DNA of 64,000 nt from positions 3,720,001 through 3,784,000 of the forward strand of contig NZ_CP051651.1 of the NCBI RefSeq assembly GCF_012848175.1. Reading direction: 5' to 3'. Under the pieces are notes generated by a model. That model was not told the DNA's origin. It ran no database searches and saw only the letters and a list, made by a program, of their open reading frames with translations. The position numbers and the translations under genes were made by a program. This stretch comes from Xanthomonas campestris pv. badrii (GTDB lineage: Bacteria > Pseudomonadota > Gammaproteobacteria > Xanthomonadales > Xanthomonadaceae). How positions within the stretch are numbered: the first letter of the stretch is position 1; every line of letters begins with the position of its first letter. This document shows positions 17,691 to 25,482 of this stretch, piece by piece.

Positions 17691-20348
17691 ATGTTCAGAA
17701 CTCTCGTACACGTGTGTGTGTTTCTCATCGGCCTGCTGGCGGTTTGCTGGGTCGGCATCGGCTATCTGGGTTCCAACCCGCTGGGAGCCTGCGTTGCGGC
17801 GGTGATCGGCGCCTGCTACGTGGCCGGCGCAGTGGAGCTGTACCGCTATCGCCAGGCCACGGCCACGCTGGACACCGCGCTTGCCGCGGTGACCACGGCC
17901 CCCACCGCGCTGGATGCGTGGCTGGGGCAACTGCACCCCAGCCTGCGCAATGCGGTGCGCCTGCGCATCCAGGGCGCACGCGTGGCCTTGCCGGCGCCGG
18001 TGCTCACGCCGTACCTGGTGGGTCTGCTGGTGTTGCTCGGCATGCTCGGCACCCTGCTCGGCATGATGGCCACGCTCAAGGGCACCGGCGTTGCGCTGCA
18101 GAGCGCGACCGACCTGCAGGCCATTCGCGGCTCATTGGCCGCCCCGGTGGAAGGCCTGGCCTTCGCCTTCGGGACGTCCATCGCCGGCGTTGCCACCTCG
18201 GCCATGCTCGGCCTGTTGTCGGCGCTGTGCCGGCGCGAGCGCCTGCAGGCGGTACAGCGGCTGGACCTGAAGATCGCAGCCGAATTGCATCCGCATTCGG
18301 AAGCGCATCAGCGTGGCGAAGTGTTCAAGCTGCAGCAGCAACAAAGCGCCCTGATGCCCGCCCTGATCGATCGGCTGCAGGCGTTGATGACCAGCATCGA
18401 GCAGCAAAGCGTCGCCGCAGACGCGCGCCTGGCCACGCAGCAGGCCGAGTTCCACACCAGGACCGAAGCGGCGTATGCGCGGCTGGCCACCTCGATGGAG
18501 CAGTCGTTGCAGGCTGGCGTCGCCGCTAGCGCACGCGCGGTCGGCGCGGCCCTGCAACCGGCCATGGAGGCCACCATGGCCAGCATCGCGCGCGACACCG
18601 CCACCTTGCACGAGCGGCTGACCCAGGCGGTGCAGCAGCAACTGGACGGCATCAGCAGCGGCTTCGAACGCAGTGCCGGCAGTGCCGCCACGCACTGGGC
18701 CAGCGCGCTGGCCGCACAGGAGCAGGCGCAAGCCGCCCTCAACGCACAGGTGCAGGCCACGCTGGAGCAGATCACCCTGCAGACCACCGCGTTGCAGGAG
18801 GGTGTGGGCACGGCCGTGCAACAGCAATTGCTCGGCCTCAGCACGGGCTTTGAAGACAGCGCGCGCACCGCGGCCGAGCACTGGCAGGCCGCACTGGCTG
18901 CGCAGGAGCGCACGCAGCATGCGCTCAGCGAACAGCTGCAAACGGCCATGGCGCAGGCCGATCAACGCAGCGCCGCGCTGCAGGACAGCGTGGGCGTGGC
19001 CGTGCAACAGCAGCTGCATGCGCTCGAGGAGGGCATTGCACGCAGCAATGCCACCACCGCCGAGCACTGGACGGCGCTGCTGGCCGAACAACGCAGCGCC
19101 ACCCAATCGATCGGCACGCAGGTGCAGGCCACGCTGGAACAGCTGGCCCTGCAAGCCGCCGCATTGCAGGACGGCGTCCGGCAGGCGGTGCAGCAACAAC
19201 TGGAAGGCTTGACCACCGGCTTGGAGGCAAGCACCGCCGCCGCCGCGGCAGGCTGGACCTCGGCGGTTGCCGAACAGCAGCGTGCCAACCACGCACTCAC
19301 CCAGGACCTGCAGCGCAGCCTGACCGCATTCGCCAGCACCTTCGACGCACGCTCCAGCGCACTGGTCGATGCGGTGTCCGCGCGCCTGGACCAGTCCAGC
19401 AACGAGGCGACCACTGCCTGGACACAGGCACTGGCGCAGCAGCAGCAGGCCGGCGCGGCATTGGCGAACGAGCACCAGCGCGCACTGGCCGCGGCAAGTG
19501 CCAGCTTTGAAACGCAGGCCGCCGCCCTGGTCGGCAGCCTGCAGCAGTCGCATGGCCAGTTGCAGGCCGCCCTGGAGGCACGCGACACCCAGCGCCTGGC
19601 GCTGTGGAGCGAACGCTTCACCAGCATGAGCGCGGCACTGGGCAGCCAGTGGGAACAGACTGGCGCACGCGTGGCGCAGCAGCAGCAGACCATCTGCGAC
19701 ACCCTGGCCAGCACGGCGAGCGAGTTGTCCACGCAGGCACAAGCGCAGGCCAGCGCCACCATCGGCGAAGTTTCGCGCCTGATGCAGATCGCCTCCGAAG
19801 CGCCCAAGGCCGCCGCCGACGTGGTGGCCGAACTGCGCCAGAACCTGTCCGAGAGCATGCTGCGCGACACCGCCATGCTGGAAGAACGCAGCCGCCTGTT
19901 GGCCACGCTGGAGACCTTGCTCAACGCGGTCAATCACGCCTCCACCGAACAACGCGACGCGGTGGATGCGCTGGTGACCACCTCGGCCGATCTGCTGCAG
20001 CGCGTGGGCAACCAGCTCACCGACCAGATCGGCAGCGAAACCGGCAAGCTCGGCGCGGTGGCTGCGCATGTCAGCGGCAGCGCGGTGGAAGTGGCCAGCC
20101 TGGGCGAAGCCTTCGGCATGGCGGTGCAAATGTTCAGCAGCGCTACCGGCGAACTCAACGAACGCCTGCAGCATGTCGCCAATGCACTGGATGCCTCGCT
20201 GACGCGCAGCGACGACCAGCTGGCCTATTACGTGGCGCAGGCGCGCGAGGTGGTGGACCTGAGCATGCTGTCGCAGAAGCAGATCATCGAGGAACTGCGC
20301 CAGCTCGACCGTGGCCGCAGCGATGACGCCGCCGCGGAGCCGGCATGA
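17691..20348 (+). CDS. DUF802 protein with MotA/ExbB-like channel core and long tail
   Basis: An 885-aa membrane protein. Hydrophobic helices lie at about 5-25, 30-50, 106-127 and 154-180. The last two (LVLLGMLGTLLGMMATLKG and VEGLAFAFGTSIAGVATSAM) match the MotA/TolQ/ExbB proton-channel pattern, including LGTLLGMM. Residues 200-870 form a continuous Ala/Gln-rich helical tail containing four exact-length 62-residue repeats, the DUF802 repeats (DNA period 186 bp from 18627). The layout, a short channel core with a very long cytoplasmic rod, resembles ZorA of Zorya defence systems. I start at ATG 17691; the longer frame upstream overlaps DUF3348. Stop overlaps the next start (ATGA). Confidence 0.88.
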   Translation: MFRTLVHVCVFLIGLLAVCWVGIGYLGSNPLGACVAAVIGACYVAGAVELYRYRQATATLDTALAAVTTAPTALDAWLGQLHPSLRNAVRLRIQGARVALPAPVLTPYLVGLLVLLGMLGTLLGMMATLKGTGVALQSATDLQAIRGSLAAPVEGLAFAFGTSIAGVATSAMLGLLSALCRRERLQAVQRLDLKIAAELHPHSEAHQRGEVFKLQQQQSALMPALIDRLQALMTSIEQQSVAADARLATQQAEFHTRTEAAYARLATSMEQSLQAGVAASARAVGAALQPAMEATMASIARDTATLHERLTQAVQQQLDGISSGFERSAGSAATHWASALAAQEQAQAALNAQVQATLEQITLQTTALQEGVGTAVQQQLLGLSTGFEDSARTAAEHWQAALAAQERTQHALSEQLQTAMAQADQRSAALQDSVGVAVQQQLHALEEGIARSNATTAEHWTALLAEQRSATQSIGTQVQATLEQLALQAAALQDGVRQAVQQQLEGLTTGLEASTAAAAAGWTSAVAEQQRANHALTQDLQRSLTAFASTFDARSSALVDAVSARLDQSSNEATTAWTQALAQQQQAGAALANEHQRALAAASASFETQAAALVGSLQQSHGQLQAALEARDTQRLALWSERFTSMSAALGSQWEQTGARVAQQQQTICDTLASTASELSTQAQAQASATIGEVSRLMQIASEAPKAAADVVAELRQNLSESMLRDTAMLEERSRLLATLETLLNAVNHASTEQRDAVDALVTTSADLLQRVGNQLTDQIGSETGKLGAVAAHVSGSAVEVASLGEAFGMAVQMFSSATGELNERLQHVANALDASLTRSDDQLAYYVAQAREVVDLSMLSQKQIIEELRQLDRGRSDDAAAEPA
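18627..19370 (+). repeat. Four in-frame 186-bp tandem repeats (62 aa each)
   Basis: Repeat units begin at 18627, 18813, 18999 and 19185, each encoding a unit that starts (A)VQQQL, passes through EHW-type and AAQE/LAEQ segments and ends LQxxALQxGV. The period is exactly 186 bases each time, although the units are diverged in sequence, indicating selection on repeat length in the helical rod. Confidence 0.85.
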
Positions 20349-21010
20349 GCGACGAGATCGACATCGACGGCGAATCGGGTATTCCGATCTGGGCCGCGTT
20401 CGGCGACCTGATGTCGGTGCTGCTGGGCGCGTTCGTCTTGATCCTGGTCGGGGTGATCGGCGTGCAGCTGCAGCTGTCCAGCCGCCTGGACGAGGCGGTC
20501 AAGCAGCAGCAGGCCGAGGCGCAGCGCCGCAAGACGCTGGAGCAGGCGCTGGCCGCGCCGCTTGCGGCCGGCCGCGTGACCCTGGTCGATGGCCGCATCG
20601 GCATCCGCGGCAATGTGCTGTTTGCCTTCAACTCCGATGAACTGCAGCCGGAAGGCCGCGAGGTGTTGAAGTCGTTGGCTGCGCCGCTGGCGCAGTACCT
20701 GGCCGCGCGCGAGCAGATCCTGATGGTGAGCGGATTCACCGACGACCGCCCGGTGCTGGGCGGCAATCGTCGCTACGCCGACAACTGGGAGCTGTCTGCG
20801 CAACGCGCGCTGACCGTGACCCGCGCGTTGATCGCCGAAGGCGTGCCCGCTGCCTCGGTCTTCGCTGCCGCGTTCGGTTCACAGCAACCGGTGGATTCCA
20901 ACGCCGACGAAGCGCGCCGGGCAAAGAACCGCCGGGTGGAGATCGCACCGATCGCACGTCCATCCAGCACGCGCCACGACGCGCCTGCGCCGGCCGCAGC
21001 GCCACCATGA
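20345..21010 (+). CDS. OmpA/MotB-like protein (motor-like operon gene 3)
   Basis: A 221-aa protein with one N-terminal transmembrane helix (PIWAAFGDLMSVLLGAFVLI, about residues 14-38) that carries an Asp (D21) in the position of the proton-binding Asp of MotB/ExbD/ZorB, a short coiled linker, and a C-terminal OmpA-type peptidoglycan-binding domain (FAFNSDELQPEG, TDDRPVLGGNRRYADNWELS, ARRAKNRRVEI). This is the natural stator partner of the preceding MotA-like protein. Four-base ATGA overlaps on both sides indicate translational coupling. Confidence 0.9.
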   Translation: MSDEIDIDGESGIPIWAAFGDLMSVLLGAFVLILVGVIGVQLQLSSRLDEAVKQQQAEAQRRKTLEQALAAPLAAGRVTLVDGRIGIRGNVLFAFNSDELQPEGREVLKSLAAPLAQYLAAREQILMVSGFTDDRPVLGGNRRYADNWELSAQRALTVTRALIAEGVPAASVFAAAFGSQQPVDSNADEARRAKNRRVEIAPIARPSSTRHDAPAPAAAPP

Positions 21011-21666
21011 GCAGGCAGGCAGCCTCTGCGCGCGCGCGCCTGCAACGCTGGCACGCCGAAGGTGCCGGCCAGGTGGATCCGGTGCGCTTCCACCTGATGC
21101 AGGCGCTGGCAGCGCGCGCAAAGGCCCAGGCCGACGCGGCGGTGCGTGCGGTGCTGGAAGACAGGCTCGCCGCGCTGGTCGATCAGTACGCCGCAGTGAT
21201 CGAGCAGGCCGCCGCGCGTGCGACACCCCGCGCCGTCCCGCCCGCGCCCCAACGCAGCCGATTGGCTGCACTGAGCGACCAGCTCGCCAGCCACGCGGCG
21301 CTGATGGAAGTGGACAGCCGCAAGACCGCTGCCGCCGATGCACTCCCGTTTCCCGAGCTGCCGGCACTGGACGACTTCCGCCGCACCTGGACCACCGTGC
21401 GCACCGCCAGCCAGGTGCGGCAATCGCTGCAGGACGCGCCCAAGGACGCCGGCCCGCTCAATTCCAGCGTGCTGGTGCATCGCTGCATCAGCCTGATGCG
21501 CGAACGCTCGCCGGGATATCTGCAGCATTTCCTCGGGTATGTGGATGCCTTGTCGTGGCTGGAACAGATGCATACCGGCGGCGTGCTGGCGGATGAAACT
21601 GCGGCACCGATCGGCACTGCTGCAAGGAAGCGCAGCCGCAGCAGCACGGCAAAGCGGCGCAGCTGA
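21007..21666 (+). CDS. DUF2894 family protein (motor-like operon gene 4)
   Basis: A 219-aa soluble protein. The N-terminal ARARLQRWHAEGAGQVDPVR and the C-terminal LVHRCISLMRERSPGYLQHF blocks are the hallmark of DUF2894; an Arg/Ser/Lys-rich tail follows. No enzyme motif is visible. Its start overlaps the stop of the OmpA-like gene. It occupies the place where Zorya systems have their nuclease/helicase genes, but it resembles neither. Confidence 0.85.
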   Translation: MSRQAASARARLQRWHAEGAGQVDPVRFHLMQALAARAKAQADAAVRAVLEDRLAALVDQYAAVIEQAAARATPRAVPPAPQRSRLAALSDQLASHAALMEVDSRKTAAADALPFPELPALDDFRRTWTTVRTASQVRQSLQDAPKDAGPLNSSVLVHRCISLMRERSPGYLQHFLGYVDALSWLEQMHTGGVLADETAAPIGTAARKRSRSSTAKRRS

Positions 21667-21935
21667 GGTTGGCATTGCCGCCGGACGGCGGTGTCCGTAC
21701 GCCGTTACAACCACAATCGCAATCACCTACTGCATGCATGACACGTGACAGGACGGTGTGCCGAATCAGCCACAAGCGCCCGGATCTGCGCGGGCAGTGA
21801 CCATCACTGCAAGCACGCCACCCCAGTCGCTCGCCGCACGCCTGGTTGACGCAGTTCGACCGCTACGATGCCAACGCCCGCCTGCAGCAAGCACAGGGTC
21901 TGCAGGCATGGGACGTCGATGGCGCGCCGCCACTG

Positions 21936-22810
21936 TCATCGCATCGGCGGTGTAATCACCGGCGCATGCTCCTGCATCAGCGCGATCACCCAATCGATGA
22001 AGGCACGCACCTTCGTACTCACGCGCCGGTTGGGCGGGAACACGATCGACAATGGCATCGGCTCCAGATACCAGTCGGTGACTACCGGCACGAGCTCGCC
22101 GCGGCTCAGCGGCGCAAGCGCCATGTACTGCGGCAACCACAACGCCCATGCCGGCCAACCCGGGGGCGAGATAGGCATTGCCGTCGTCACAGGCCACCGC
22201 ATCGCGGCCTTGCACCTGTATCTGCTCGCCATCGCGCTGCATGACCAGTGGCCACGGCACGCCATCGTCCCAGCGCATGAAGCCCACCGTGCGGTGCGCG
22301 GTGGCTTCCAGCTCGCGCGGATGCGCCGGTGTGCCCAGGCGTGCCAGATAACTCTGCGCCGCGTAGACGCCAGCCTGCAGGTCGCCCACATGGCGCGCCA
22401 CCAGCGATGGGTCGATGCCGCCGCCACGTATCACGCAGTCGACGTGTTCGGCGATCAGATCGATCTGCCGGTCGTTGGCTCCCATATGCAACTGGATGTC
22501 GGGATAGCGCGCATGGAAGGCGGGCAGTGCGGGCATCAGAATCGGCCGGGCGAGCGGACTGGGCACATCCACCCGCAGCCGCCCGCGTGGCACGCGCGAG
22601 GCGTCGGGCAGGCTGATTTCCGCATCGTCCATGTCGGCCAGCAACCGCACCACCGGCGCGTAGTAGGCCGCGCCGTCGGCAGTGACCGCCACCCGACGCG
22701 TGGTGCGGTTGAGCAAGGTCACCCGCAGGCGCCTCCAGCTGCTGCACCAGTTGGGTTGGCGCGGCTCATCTGCAAGGTGTCGCCGCCCCTGCCGCTGGCC
22801 TGACCATGTC
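21936..22810 (-). pseudogene. LysR-family regulator, multiply frameshifted
   Basis: The central part reads RVTLLNRTTRRVAVTADGAA and then a LysR substrate domain down to DDGNAYLAPGLAGMGVV in one frame. The proper C-terminus (WLPQYMALAPLSRGELVPVV through AFIDWVIALMQEHAP) is in another frame; the shift lies near 22134-22143, best explained by a two-base loss at GTTGTGG. Near 22740-22790 pieces of the helix-turn-helix (LQMSRANPT, VQQLEA) lie in yet other frames, and the first 25 or so residues are missing. The gene is therefore dead. Confidence 0.8.
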
Positions 22811-23198
22811 CGATCGGATACTGGCGTAGCTCGGGCCGCCACAAGCGTGGAGGTCAGCCGGCCGTGAGCGCGCTGGCCGCCGCGCAGTGGCGCACTGCTG
22901 CAGACGCCTGATCTGCGGGCGCCTCCGCGCGCGCAAGGCATAACCAGATGCTTATCGCCCTCTTCGCGCGACCAGGAAAATAGGCGGTCTTTGTCACATT
23001 TTTGCCCCAAAGTGGCGCGGCCGCACATTCTTCACGCATACGTCACCAATAAGCAACATTCACATGCGATAGCTGTTGTGCTCGCTAGACAGCGAGCCAA
23101 CCGTCCCCTTCCAGCGCACGTTCGCTGAGCGTCGGCCTGCCCTCCAGCAGCCGGCGGTGGCTTCGTGCGTCCGATTGATTCCCAGGAGATTCACTCCC
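22811..23198. other. Gene-free stretch upstream of secreted nuclease
   Basis: About 390 bases with no convincing frame of its own. It should carry the promoter of the nuclease gene; I could not identify a clear operator. Confidence 0.4.
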
Positions 23199-23936
23199 AT
23201 GCGCTTACGGACCCTGTTTGTCGTTCTGCTGCTTGCCGCTGTCAGTGCCACCGCAAATGCCCAGGTTGTCACCCTCAACAAGGGCGGTTACACGCTGCGG
23301 TATGACTGCACCAACCGCACCGCGCTGCGCTACGAGTACGTGCTGCAGGCCGACACCGGCTCGGCCGCACGTCCGTCCAGCTTCAATCTGGATACCGAAC
23401 TGCCCAGCGGCTGCGCCGGCCAGACCTCCACTGCCTCCTATGCCAGCGTGCGCACCGGCTACGACCGCGGCCATCTGGTGACCTCCAACCACATGGACTA
23501 CAACGCGACCTACATCCGTCGCGCCAACCTCATGAGCAACATCGTGCCGCAGGTGGCCAGCTTCAATCAGGGCATCTGGGTGCGCGCCGAGAACGTGGCC
23601 GAGTGTTACCGCGACATCGCCAGCGTGCAGGTCTACGGCGGGGTGATCTACAGCGATACCAGCAACGACTACTTCCTGAGCAGCCACGGCATCCGCACGC
23701 CGGATTTCTTCTGGAAGACCATCATCACCGCCAACCCGGGCGGCGGCACCCGCGCCATCAGCTGGCTGATTCCCAATAGCGCCAATCTGGGCTCGCTGGA
23801 CAGCTACATCGTCAGCATCGACGAACTCGAAGACCTGTACGGTGCCAGCACCATCGGCATCACCGCCCCGGCCGCGGTCAAGGCCATGTTGCCCGCCACC
23901 ACCTGGCCGCAGCCGAGCAACTGCGACCTGGGCTGA
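23199..23936 (+). CDS. Secreted DNA/RNA non-specific endonuclease (NUC family)
   Basis: A 245-aa protein with a clear signal peptide (MRLRTLFVVLLLAAVSATAN, cleavage expected after ANA-Q). The metal-dependent nuclease motif is present as YDRGHLVTSNHMDYN, where the His is the catalytic base, followed by the Asn-containing helix (RRANLMSNIVPQVASFNQGI) expected to hold the magnesium ligand. It should degrade extracellular or periplasmic nucleic acid. No immunity-type gene is adjacent. AGGAG upstream supports ATG 23199 over the longer frame. Confidence 0.9.
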   Translation: MRLRTLFVVLLLAAVSATANAQVVTLNKGGYTLRYDCTNRTALRYEYVLQADTGSAARPSSFNLDTELPSGCAGQTSTASYASVRTGYDRGHLVTSNHMDYNATYIRRANLMSNIVPQVASFNQGIWVRAENVAECYRDIASVQVYGGVIYSDTSNDYFLSSHGIRTPDFFWKTIITANPGGGTRAISWLIPNSANLGSLDSYIVSIDELEDLYGASTIGITAPAAVKAMLPATTWPQPSNCDLG

Positions 23937-23960
23937 GTTGCTTTACATCCACCTCGATGC

Positions 23961-23988
23961 ACCCAGCCCGGCGTTTGTCGGGTTGGGT
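23961..23988. terminator. Hairpin between convergent genes
   Basis: ACCCAGCCCG and CGGGTTGGGT pair over ten positions (one G-U) with an eight-base loop. It lies between the nuclease stop at 23936 and the end of the leftward gene at 23988. Confidence 0.55.
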
Positions 23989-24320
23989 CACGCGGTGTCG
24001 CACGCCGCAAACCACGCGGCATACGGCGTGTTCCTGACCAGATGCCGATCGAGATCGGCGGCACCGTCGGTCCACCACACCGGCCCGCGTTCGCCCTGGG
24101 CGGCCTTGGCGGCGTCGACCTGGCGACGTGCCGCCGCCTGACTCTGCGCATCGTCATCGCGCGTGGCGGCCTTGACCGCATGCCGCGCATCCATCAGTGC
24201 GCCTACCAGCGCTACACGGATGGCTTCGCTCAGATGCGGATTGGCCGCGCGCCATCGCCTGCCACGCACGATGAGGTAGCGTCCGTCCGGCGTCCGCAGC
24301 GGTGCGTCGGTTCCGCTCAT
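23988..24320 (-). CDS. Conserved hypothetical protein, 110 aa
   Basis: Belongs to a recognisable but unnamed proteobacterial family: it opens with an R-x-PDGRYLIVRGRRWRAANPHL block and ends RGPVWWTDGAADLDRHLVRN followed by TPYAAW. The middle is helical and Ala/Asp-rich. Function unknown. Start at ATG 24320; the ribosome site is weak. It lies 35 bases after the DUF1653 gene on the same strand and is probably co-transcribed. Confidence 0.72.
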   Translation of the reverse strand: MSGTDAPLRTPDGRYLIVRGRRWRAANPHLSEAIRVALVGALMDARHAVKAATRDDDAQSQAAARRQVDAAKAAQGERGPVWWTDGAADLDRHLVRNTPYAAWFAACDTA

Positions 24321-24355
24321 GGCGATGGCTGGTACCCGAGAGTCGGCACGTCGGC

Positions 24356-24586
24356 TCACCCAACCGGTGCGAAGCGTGGGCGCATGACACCGTCCACCTC
24401 GACCTGTTCGACGAACATCGCATACGGCCTCACCCACAGGCCAACGTCGCTGTCCATTGGCCGGTACAGCACCAACGGCTCCAGCGTTTCGCTGCTGCGT
24501 ACGACGCCAAGTACGTCATAGCGGCCGCCCTTGAAGTGGCGATACTCGCCCAGCGCAATGGTCGGTAATGGCGGCAATGCTTGCAT
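24356..24586 (-). CDS. DUF1653 domain protein
   Basis: A 76-aa protein matching the short DUF1653 family: LGEYRHFKGGRYDVLGVV, then LEPLVLYRPM and LWVRPYAMFVEQVEVDG. The family is thought to be nucleic-acid-binding-like but its role is not established. Same strand and probably same operon as the 110-aa gene downstream. Confidence 0.85.
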   Translation of the reverse strand: MQALPPLPTIALGEYRHFKGGRYDVLGVVRSSETLEPLVLYRPMDSDVGLWVRPYAMFVEQVEVDGVMRPRFAPVG

Positions 24587-24867
24587 GGCATTCAACGCAA
24601 TAAGGGCGGTGGAGTGTAGGCCGGCTGTCAGTTGCTGACGAGCCGGCGCTGCATTGCACGCCTGTCGTGGTGCGCCCGCAGCAAGCCGCACGCAGCGACG
24701 ACAGGAAACAGCGTGCTGCCGTGCTGCGCGCCCGCGGCAATGTAGCTGCCGACGCCTGTGGGGCCGTTGGCGCAGGCCTTGCCCGCTTTCGGGCAAGGTC
24801 CATTGCCTACCTCCATGCGCCGCTGGATCGGTGACGCACGCGGCCTCGCAGCTGGCGACGCCGCGTT

Positions 24868-25053
24868 TCAACCACTGCCGGGCGAGGTGTCTTCGTCCTC
24901 GTCCCCATCGTGTTCGATGCCGTCGTCGTCATCGATTTCGCTGTCCTGCGCAGGCCCATCCTGCAGCAGGTCCTCGTTCTTGCCCGGCGCCTTGACGCCA
25001 TTGGGCGGTGTTGGATCGTCGACGCCCCGATTGCCGTTCTGGCTGTTGCTCAT
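24868..25053 (-). CDS. Small acidic protein, 61 aa
   Basis: A 61-aa hydrophilic protein ending in a run of Asp/Glu (SEIDDDDGIEHDGDEDED). GCAGGAG precedes the ATG at good spacing. Not recognised as a family; another member of the set of tiny hydrophilic genes in this region. A nine-bp hairpin (CCTTGCCCG/CGGGCAAGG, 24777-24798) lies downstream. Confidence 0.65.
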   Translation of the reverse strand: MSNSQNGNRGVDDPTPPNGVKAPGKNEDLLQDGPAQDSEIDDDDGIEHDGDEDEDTSPGSG

Positions 25054-25250
25054 GGTCAGCTCCTGCGGCAGAAAACCGCCCCATCACCTTCCTCCCGGCC
25101 ATGTGATGCGCATGTGTGGCGCGTGCAGCCGATGCGACGCCTCTCCCAGCATCCGGACCCACCCCGCTTGAGGCCGGATGCTGCCGCATCGGCCTGCATC
25201 CGCGTCTTGCCTGGCTCCGTAGATAAGCAGACGCCTCCCAAGGAACTACC

Positions 25251-25444
25251 ATGCCGAGCCTGATCTGCGATCTGGAAGATCTGCTCGCCTCCTGGAAGGC
25301 AGAGGCGCACACCTTCGACGCCTGCGACATGCCGGCTTCCGCGATTGTCACCGTCGCCTGTCTGCGTTGCTGGCCGAGCATACCGCCCAGGCCATACCCA
25401 CTGCCGAGTGCATTGCAACCAGCCAGCAAAGCGCACTGCCCTAG
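25251..25444 (+). pseudogene. Small gene broken by a frameshift
   Basis: An ATG with AAGGA upstream opens a plausible protein (SLICDLEDLLASWKAEAHTF). Around 25360-25372 the coding character passes to the next frame, which reads ALLAEHTAQAIPTAECIATS and stops at 25444, just before the ClC gene end. In the first frame the protein would run on into the ClC gene antisense, which is unlikely. I infer a one-base indel. Confidence 0.4.
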
Positions 25445-25482
25445 CTGCGGGCGCATGCGCTGGCTACAGCACATCGCCCCCC

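Noticed and set aside
18132..20174. 680-codon open frame on the minus strand
   Set aside because: Antisense to the DUF802 repeats; its Leu/Gln repeats mirror the coding repeats.
16943..21666. Calling the operon a Zorya system
   Set aside because: Only the A/B-type channel layout resembles Zorya; ZorC, ZorD or ZorE-like genes are absent and the flanking DUF families differ. Reported as Zorya-like in architecture only.
24628..24816. 62-codon minus-strand frame between DUF1653 and the acidic protein
   Set aside because: An overlapping alternative frame has the better ribosome site, and neither shows a family or consistent coding character.
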